Assembly (NCBI RefSeq): GCF_000214665.1
Contig: NC_015572.1
Location: forward strand, 3,100,001 to 3,164,000
Direction of reading: 5' to 3'
Length of the DNA: 64,000 bases
From: Methylomonas methanica MC09
GTDB lineage: Bacteria > Pseudomonadota > Gammaproteobacteria > Methylococcales > Methylomonadaceae
The notes under the pieces are model-generated. The model had not been told where the DNA came from and did not search any database. It saw only the letters and a list, made by a program, of their open reading frames with translations. Below, piece by piece: positions 59,609 through 64,000 of this stretch. The translations under genes and the position numbers were made by a program. Numbering within the stretch: position 1 is the first letter of the stretch; each line of letters opens with the position of its first letter.

Positions 59609-60970
59609 TCACTCCTGTGACGGTAAGGCCATGCATAACACTTGAGAAAGATGCAGCGGCTCGCTAAAGCCGCCGTTTTGAATTTGCTGTTGGCAGGAAA
59701 AGCCGTTGCTTACCAACAAAGCGTCCGGCTCCGCGCGCAAGGCCGGAAATAAGGCCAGCTCGGCCATGGCTTGCGCGTGTTCGACATGCTCGGCTTCGAC
59801 GCCAAAATTACCGGCCATGCCGCAGCAGGACGATTCGATCAATTCAAAATCCAATCCAGGCACCTGCTTTAACAGCTTGCGCACCGATTTGATCGCTCCA
59901 ACCGCTTTTTGATGGCAGTGGCCGTGCAGCAACAGGCGGGAAACCTCCGGCAAAGCCTGAAACGCCAGGGTCCAGCGCTTGGCGGCTTGCTCTCTGACAA
60001 TAAATTCCTCCAGCAACACCACTTTCTCCGCCAGCTTTTTCGCAGGCTCGCCCAGACCCAGCTTCAGGTATTCGTCTCGTAAACTCAGGATACAAGACGG
60101 CTCCAAACCGACGATACTGCGCCCGGCTTTAACATGAACCTCCAACGCCTTGAGCAAGCGTTGCGCCTCGTGTCTGGCCTTATCCAGCCGGCCGTTGGAA
60201 AAATAAGTACGACCGCAACACAGCGGCCGCTGCGGCTCATCGTCCGCCAACGGCCGGGCGATATACACTTGATAGCCGCCGGCCTTTAACAACGTTTGCG
60301 CGGCTTCGGCGGCGGCGGGATTGAAATAATGATTAAAGGTATCGACAAACAACACCACTTGTTTGTCCACCGGCCCGACGGAAACGGCGTCTTTTGCGGT
60401 CGAACCGTAACGGAACGGCTGCCGGACGGGCAAAGGCAAACGAACTTTGGCGCTGATACCCAAGCCCGCCTCCATCAATCTCGCCACCCAACCCAATCGA
60501 TTACGCACCAGTAATAACGGACGCACTATTGGCCAACACAGTATTTTCGGCAACTCGCCCCATAGGCGGCGGCGCAGGGACAGACCATGTTGCGCGACCT
60601 GCTGGGTCAGAAATTCGGCCTTGATCAACGCCATATCGACTTCGTTTTCGCATTCGCGCCTGCAACCTTTGCAGGACACGCACAAGGCCATCGCCTCCTC
60701 AAGAGCCGGGCTGGGGTTCAGAAATGCCTGCTCATCGTCTGCATTTAAAGCGGATTTTAAAAGTTTGACCCGGCCGCCCGGCGACAGAACCGGATTGCCG
60801 CTGATCCGGTAACTGGGACACATCACCCCTTTACCAATCTGCTCGCATTGCTTGCTGCCGATACAGACCGCGACCGCCTTCGCATAATCGGCACCGTGTT
60901 TGGGGATATCCGCGTACGCATCGCCCATGCCGGCATTTTCATAAGACGACCAATCCAAAAACAGTTTCAT
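59609..60970 (-). CDS. CCG-domain iron-sulfur protein (GlpC/HdrB-like)
   Basis: 453 residues from the ATG at 60968-60970; starts up to 60997 are possible. Two 4Fe-4S ligand sets at the N terminus (CIGSKQCEQIGKGVMCP and CVSCKGCRREC) and two CCG domains (PLCCGRTYF, SSCCGMAGNFG). The same modules form the C-terminal half of FAD-linked oxidases such as YdiJ, but here they stand alone. A partner oxidase is not encoded nearby. It probably carries electrons to or from a flavoprotein. It is the upstream partner of the AAA ATPase gene. Confidence 0.85.
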   Translation of the reverse strand: MKLFLDWSSYENAGMGDAYADIPKHGADYAKAVAVCIGSKQCEQIGKGVMCPSYRISGNPVLSPGGRVKLLKSALNADDEQAFLNPSPALEEAMALCVSCKGCRRECENEVDMALIKAEFLTQQVAQHGLSLRRRLWGELPKILCWPIVRPLLLVRNRLGWVARLMEAGLGISAKVRLPLPVRQPFRYGSTAKDAVSVGPVDKQVVLFVDTFNHYFNPAAAEAAQTLLKAGGYQVYIARPLADDEPQRPLCCGRTYFSNGRLDKARHEAQRLLKALEVHVKAGRSIVGLEPSCILSLRDEYLKLGLGEPAKKLAEKVVLLEEFIVREQAAKRWTLAFQALPEVSRLLLHGHCHQKAVGAIKSVRKLLKQVPGLDFELIESSCCGMAGNFGVEAEHVEHAQAMAELALFPALRAEPDALLVSNGFSCQQQIQNGGFSEPLHLSQVLCMALPSQE

Positions 60971-61019
60971 AGGCATTCGGCTGATTGAAAATTGCAATCA
61001 AGCAAAAAAGACGCCAGAT

Positions 61020-61170
61020 ACCAAGGCGGTCTCCGCCGATATTTCACAGGGTTTTGGGCGATAAAACCCTGTAGCAAACGCTACAAGCCGCAAGGATTGT
61101 CCGACAGCTGCCTTGGCAAGACCGCCGGAATTCACGCAATTCAAGGCGTCAGACACCGGCATAAACCTTG
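61020..61170. other. Structured intergenic sequence
   Basis: Three stem-loops in series: GGCGG-tct-CCGCC (61025-61037), ACAGGGTTTT/AAAACCCTGT with a 7-base loop (about 61046-61072) and TGTAGC-aaac-GCTACA (about 61070-61085). A long-range pairing, GGCGGTCT (61025-61032) with AGACCGCC (61119-61126), could close the whole. No T run follows, so it is not a plain terminator. It could be a dispersed repeat or a structured RNA. Confidence 0.5.
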
Positions 61171-61201
61171 CATTTAGTAAGTTTTAATCTCCATCAGAGC
61201 C

Positions 61202-61498
61202 ATGAATTTAGAAGACTTAGTCAGCCGTTATTTTATTTCCTACAGCGGCGTTAAACTCCCCCTGAAGCTGGTCAACGAAATAGACGAAGGCGGCCTGGAT
61301 AATCGCAACACTTTTTTCAAGGGCTATTACGATGAGCGGAACCGGCTGGTTCGCTGCGAAAAGCTTGTCTACGGCGAAACCGAATTACTGCATAATTACG
61401 CATATGACGAAAACAACGTATTGCGGCAGGCCGAAATTACCGATGCCGACGGCGAATTGACCCTGCTGACCTTCGACGAACAAGGCCAACCCGACTGA
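61202..61498 (+). CDS. Conserved hypothetical (possibly DUF6156)
   Basis: 98 residues, rich in beta-strand pattern: RNTFFKGYYDERNRLVRCEK and ELLHNYAYDENNVLRQAEI resemble short YD-type repeats. The DUF6156 label is from memory of similar methanotroph proteins and is not certain. It is co-directional with the acetyltransferase gene 7 bases downstream. Confidence 0.6.
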   Translation: MNLEDLVSRYFISYSGVKLPLKLVNEIDEGGLDNRNTFFKGYYDERNRLVRCEKLVYGETELLHNYAYDENNVLRQAEITDADGELTLLTFDEQGQPD

Positions 61499-61505
61499 GC
61501 AAGCC

Positions 61506-61985
61506 ATGCCCGATGTAATCGAAATTTCTCCGGCATACAAGCAGGATATCCCGGCACTCTGCCAGCTGCTGGGCCTATTGTTCAGCCAGGAAATTGAATT
61601 TCAGCCGAACCCCAGCGCCCAGCGGCACGCGCTCGGCGAAATTATTGCCGACCAGACTATCGGCAGCCTGTTTGTCGCCCGGCATAGAGGGCAAGCGATC
61701 GGCATGGTCAGCCTGCTTTACAGCATATCAACCGCGTTGGGCGGCCGGGTAGCCACCTTGGAAGACATGGTGGTACACCCCCAATTTCGCGGCGCCGGCA
61801 TAGGTACTCGCTTACTCGCTCATGCCAAGGATCATGCGTTTAAAACCGGCTGCCGACGTATTACGCTATTAACCGACCAGACCAATCCGGCCGCCCAACG
61901 CTTCTACCAAAGGCAAGGGTTTAACTTGTCTAACATGGTACCAATGCGGCTGCTGTTTGAACCTGAAACGGATATCAGCGAATAG
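61506..61985 (+). CDS. GNAT family N-acetyltransferase
   Basis: 159 residues. Acetyl-CoA-binding motif A: DMVVHPQFRGAGIGTRLL, followed by LLTDQTNPAAQRFYQRQGF (motif B). Substrate unknown. Confidence 0.88.
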   Translation: MPDVIEISPAYKQDIPALCQLLGLLFSQEIEFQPNPSAQRHALGEIIADQTIGSLFVARHRGQAIGMVSLLYSISTALGGRVATLEDMVVHPQFRGAGIGTRLLAHAKDHAFKTGCRRITLLTDQTNPAAQRFYQRQGFNLSNMVPMRLLFEPETDISE

Positions 61986-62235
61986 GACAATCCCCCCTTC
62001 CGCTTCCTAAGCGTTTCCGGCTCAACAGCAGGCTGAAACCGCCGCTGTCTTCCTGTCAAGTACGTGGCTTATCTTGTGTGTAATGACACGGCAACCTAGG
62101 CAAATAACATAGTTATATTTTATTTCTAAGCTATCGTACGATTTCATTGCCAATAAAGATCAATTAAATCAGTAGCTAACAGGATGGCATCATTCATGCT
62201 GTCCGCAAAAAGTTCAAGTTCGATATTTCCGGTGC

Positions 62236-62745
62236 ATGAAAGACTCCGCCAGCTTTACGATTACTCATTTAATCAAAACCTACGATGAAGAGCTGCGCCG
62301 CGTGATTTTCCGCCGTTGCGGCTGCATCGACATGGCGGCCGATATCGTGCAGGAAACCTACCAGCGCATGCTGAGCGGCGGCCTTTGGCAACAAGCGGAC
62401 AATCCGCGCGCCCTGCTACACCGGATTGCGGCCAATCTGGCCACCGATTACCAGCGCCGCAATGCCGTGCGGGACAAATACCTCGACCACACCGACACGC
62501 TGCCGGATTGGATTGCCGAAGCCGATAACACCCAACCCGACCGTATTCTCGCCAACCGTGAACATCTGGAACAGCTGGCGGTTAAGGTTAACCAATTGCC
62601 GCCCAAATGCCGCACCGTATTCCTGATGCGTAAAATCGACGAACTCAGCCATGCCGAAATTGCCGAACGTCTGGGCATTTCGCGAAATATGGTGGAAAAG
62701 CATCTGCGCAACGCCCTGTTGGCCTTGCAGCAAATCGATGAGTAA
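62236..62745 (+). CDS. FecI-like ECF sigma factor
   Basis: 169 residues. Region 2 (RRCGCIDMAADIVQETYQRML) and region 4 (KIDELSHAEIAERLGISRNM, then VEKHLRNALLAL) of iron-starvation ECF sigma factors. It is followed by fecR and a TonB receptor gene, the classic three-part surface-signalling set. The 250-base gap upstream is AT-rich and may hold a Fur-controlled promoter, but I see no clear Fur box. Confidence 0.92.
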   Translation: MKDSASFTITHLIKTYDEELRRVIFRRCGCIDMAADIVQETYQRMLSGGLWQQADNPRALLHRIAANLATDYQRRNAVRDKYLDHTDTLPDWIAEADNTQPDRILANREHLEQLAVKVNQLPPKCRTVFLMRKIDELSHAEIAERLGISRNMVEKHLRNALLALQQIDE

Positions 62746-62811
62746 TAACAGCTCCTGTTTTGTGGTTTTAGAACGTCATATAATGAAGTGTATACCGACA
62801 AAACTATCTTC

Positions 62812-63786
62812 ATGAAACCGGACCCCGACAAGCAACCAAACGCCGCCGTCAAAAGGGAAGCAACCGATTGGTGGGTACGTCTGGATAGCGGCGAACTTGA
62901 CCCGCAGCAATACCAAGCGTTTCAACGCTGGTTGAACGCCGATCCGTCGCATACCCTCGCCTTTAATGAGATCACTCAATTATGGGGGGAACTGGATGCC
63001 ATCAAGCCCTTAATCGCGCCAGCGACGAGCCGACAACCAGCGGCGAAAAACCGCCGGGTAAACCGGGTTGCCCTACCCCGCTTTGCAGCATGGCCGGTAG
63101 CCGTGGCTGTCTGTTGCCTGATGTTATGGTTGAGTCCGTTCGGTTTGCTGTTACGGGCCGATCTGCATACCGGCGTCGGCGAGATACGCCGCGTTCAGTT
63201 AAGCGACGGCTCGACCGTTACGCTGAATAGCGACAGCGCCTTGTCGGTTTCCATGCAGGCCGATGCACGCCATCTGACACTACTGAAAGGCGAAGCCTTG
63301 TTTCAAGTCAGCCCCGACAAAAACCGGCCGTTTCGGGTTTACGCCGGCGCCGGCAGCGTGACGGCCTTGGGAACCGCCTTCAATATCCGCTTGTGGGATA
63401 AGCGTACCGAAGTGACGGTTACCGAACACAGTGTCGCGATCAACCTCGACCGGGGCGCTCAAACCACCCGACTCGAGGAAGGTCAAAGCCTGACTTTCGA
63501 CGCCCGCGACGGCATGGGCGCCGCGCAAATCGCCGATACCCGCGCACTGACCGCCTGGCAACGCGGTACGCTGGTATTCCAGGATAAACCGTTAGGTGAA
63601 GTCGTTGCCGAACTCAACCGTTATCGCCACGGGTATCTGCTAATCGGCGACGACACCATTGCCCAACGCCGGGTTAACGGCGTTTTCCACATTAACGATC
63701 CGTTGGCGGCACTAGACGCCCTGCAAACTTCTCTACAAATCAAAACCACCCGCATCGGCGATTATCTGATTCTGCTTCATCGCTAA
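62812..63786 (+). CDS. FecR-like anti-sigma/transducer protein
   Basis: 324 residues from the ATG at 62812 (a GTG at 62788 is possible). N-terminal cytoplasmic FecR segment (ATDWWVRLDSGELDPQQ, QRWLNADPSHTLAFNEI), TM helix (WPVAVAVCCLMLWLSPFG), periplasmic FecR domain (HTGVGEIRRVQLSDGSTVTL) and a C-terminal STN-like DUF4974 part. It passes the signal from the outer-membrane receptor to the sigma factor upstream. Confidence 0.93.
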   Translation: MKPDPDKQPNAAVKREATDWWVRLDSGELDPQQYQAFQRWLNADPSHTLAFNEITQLWGELDAIKPLIAPATSRQPAAKNRRVNRVALPRFAAWPVAVAVCCLMLWLSPFGLLLRADLHTGVGEIRRVQLSDGSTVTLNSDSALSVSMQADARHLTLLKGEALFQVSPDKNRPFRVYAGAGSVTALGTAFNIRLWDKRTEVTVTEHSVAINLDRGAQTTRLEEGQSLTFDARDGMGAAQIADTRALTAWQRGTLVFQDKPLGEVVAELNRYRHGYLLIGDDTIAQRRVNGVFHINDPLAALDALQTSLQIKTTRIGDYLILLHR

Positions 63787-63873
63787 AAATAGTTTCACGT
63801 CCCACCTCCTGTTTTGCACTGGCTCTGCGTCATAACAACTGAGCCTATCTACAAACCAGTCAAGAGGGAGAAC

Positions 63874-64000
63874 CATGACAACAACCATCCAAGGCAAATG
63901 GCAGCTTACTCGCCATGCTTCGGCGCTAATTCTCGGCACGGCGCTTATGACCGTCGCAGCAACCGAAGCAGCGGAAACCAGCCAACCTTACAGCATCCCG
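63874..64000 (+). CDS. TonB-dependent siderophore receptor, 5' part only
   Basis: 42 codons before the right edge. A signal peptide (ALILGTALMTVAATEAAE) is followed by SQPYSIP, the usual beginning of the STN signalling domain in FecA/FpvA-type transducers. The ribosome binding site AGAGGGAG lies just upstream. The position after fecI-fecR supports this call, but most of the gene is outside the window. Confidence 0.75.

Noticed and set aside
61986..62235. Fur box upstream of the FecI-like sigma factor
   Set aside because: The region is AT-rich, but I could not find a stretch matching the 19-base Fur consensus well enough.

Overview
The window is from a gammaproteobacterium, most likely a Methylococcales methanotroph of the Methylomonas type. 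That placement is an inference from the core gene set and order (hfq-hflX-hflK-hflC-hisZ-purA, purL/bamC/dapA, a bacteriohemerythrin, a SirB2-like protein, a DUF5658 protein). No methane-oxidation or rRNA gene is present to prove it. No tRNA, rRNA or CRISPR array was recognised.

Positions 1 to about 24053 are the right part of a genomic island carried by a gamma-mobile-trio (GMT) recombination module. The module, gmtY-gmtZ-gmtX, lies on the minus strand at the right end, in one tight operon with a complete greB. The island sits inside the chromosomal greB: only the 3' two thirds of the resident greB remain, in frame, from about 24054 to 24382 on the plus strand. The island therefore splits greB and brings a full-length substitute at the end of its recombinase operon. 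The left end of the island, and the 5' part of the resident greB, are outside the window.

The island cargo is defensive. A minus-strand operon (18612 to 2243) encodes a very large DEAD/DEAH helicase with a DUF1998-type C terminus, a DrmD-like SNF2 helicase, an Eco57I/DrmMI-like adenine methylase and a coiled-coil ATPase. This is related to class 1 DISARM but its composition differs from the textbook set. The first helicase gene is split near codon 64 by an IS1182-family element (16606-18419) flanked by CTAG duplications, so the system is probably impaired at present. Downstream lie a hicA-hicB-SecB-like toxin-antitoxin-chaperone cassette with its own palindromic operator, and an HNH nuclease gene that runs off the left edge.

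From 24054 onward the sequence is ordinary core chromosome: a small membrane protein, a gamma-glutamylcyclotransferase-like protein, a GGDEF-EAL protein overlapping a bacteriohemerythrin gene, and dtd; then a long minus-strand run of housekeeping genes (purL, bamC, dapA, yaiI, PAP2 phosphatase, GT39 glycosyltransferase, recJ, thrC, hom, alaC, purA, hisZ, hflC, hflK, hflX, hfq, ettA). From 51454 come plus-strand genes (DUF5658, TatD, tcdA, modE, ygjV-like, cold shock protein, SirB2-like, J-domain), a minus-strand group (Nif11-like protein, AAA ATPase, CCG iron-sulfur protein), and finally a plus-strand FecI-FecR-TonB-receptor regulatory set whose receptor gene is cut by the right edge.
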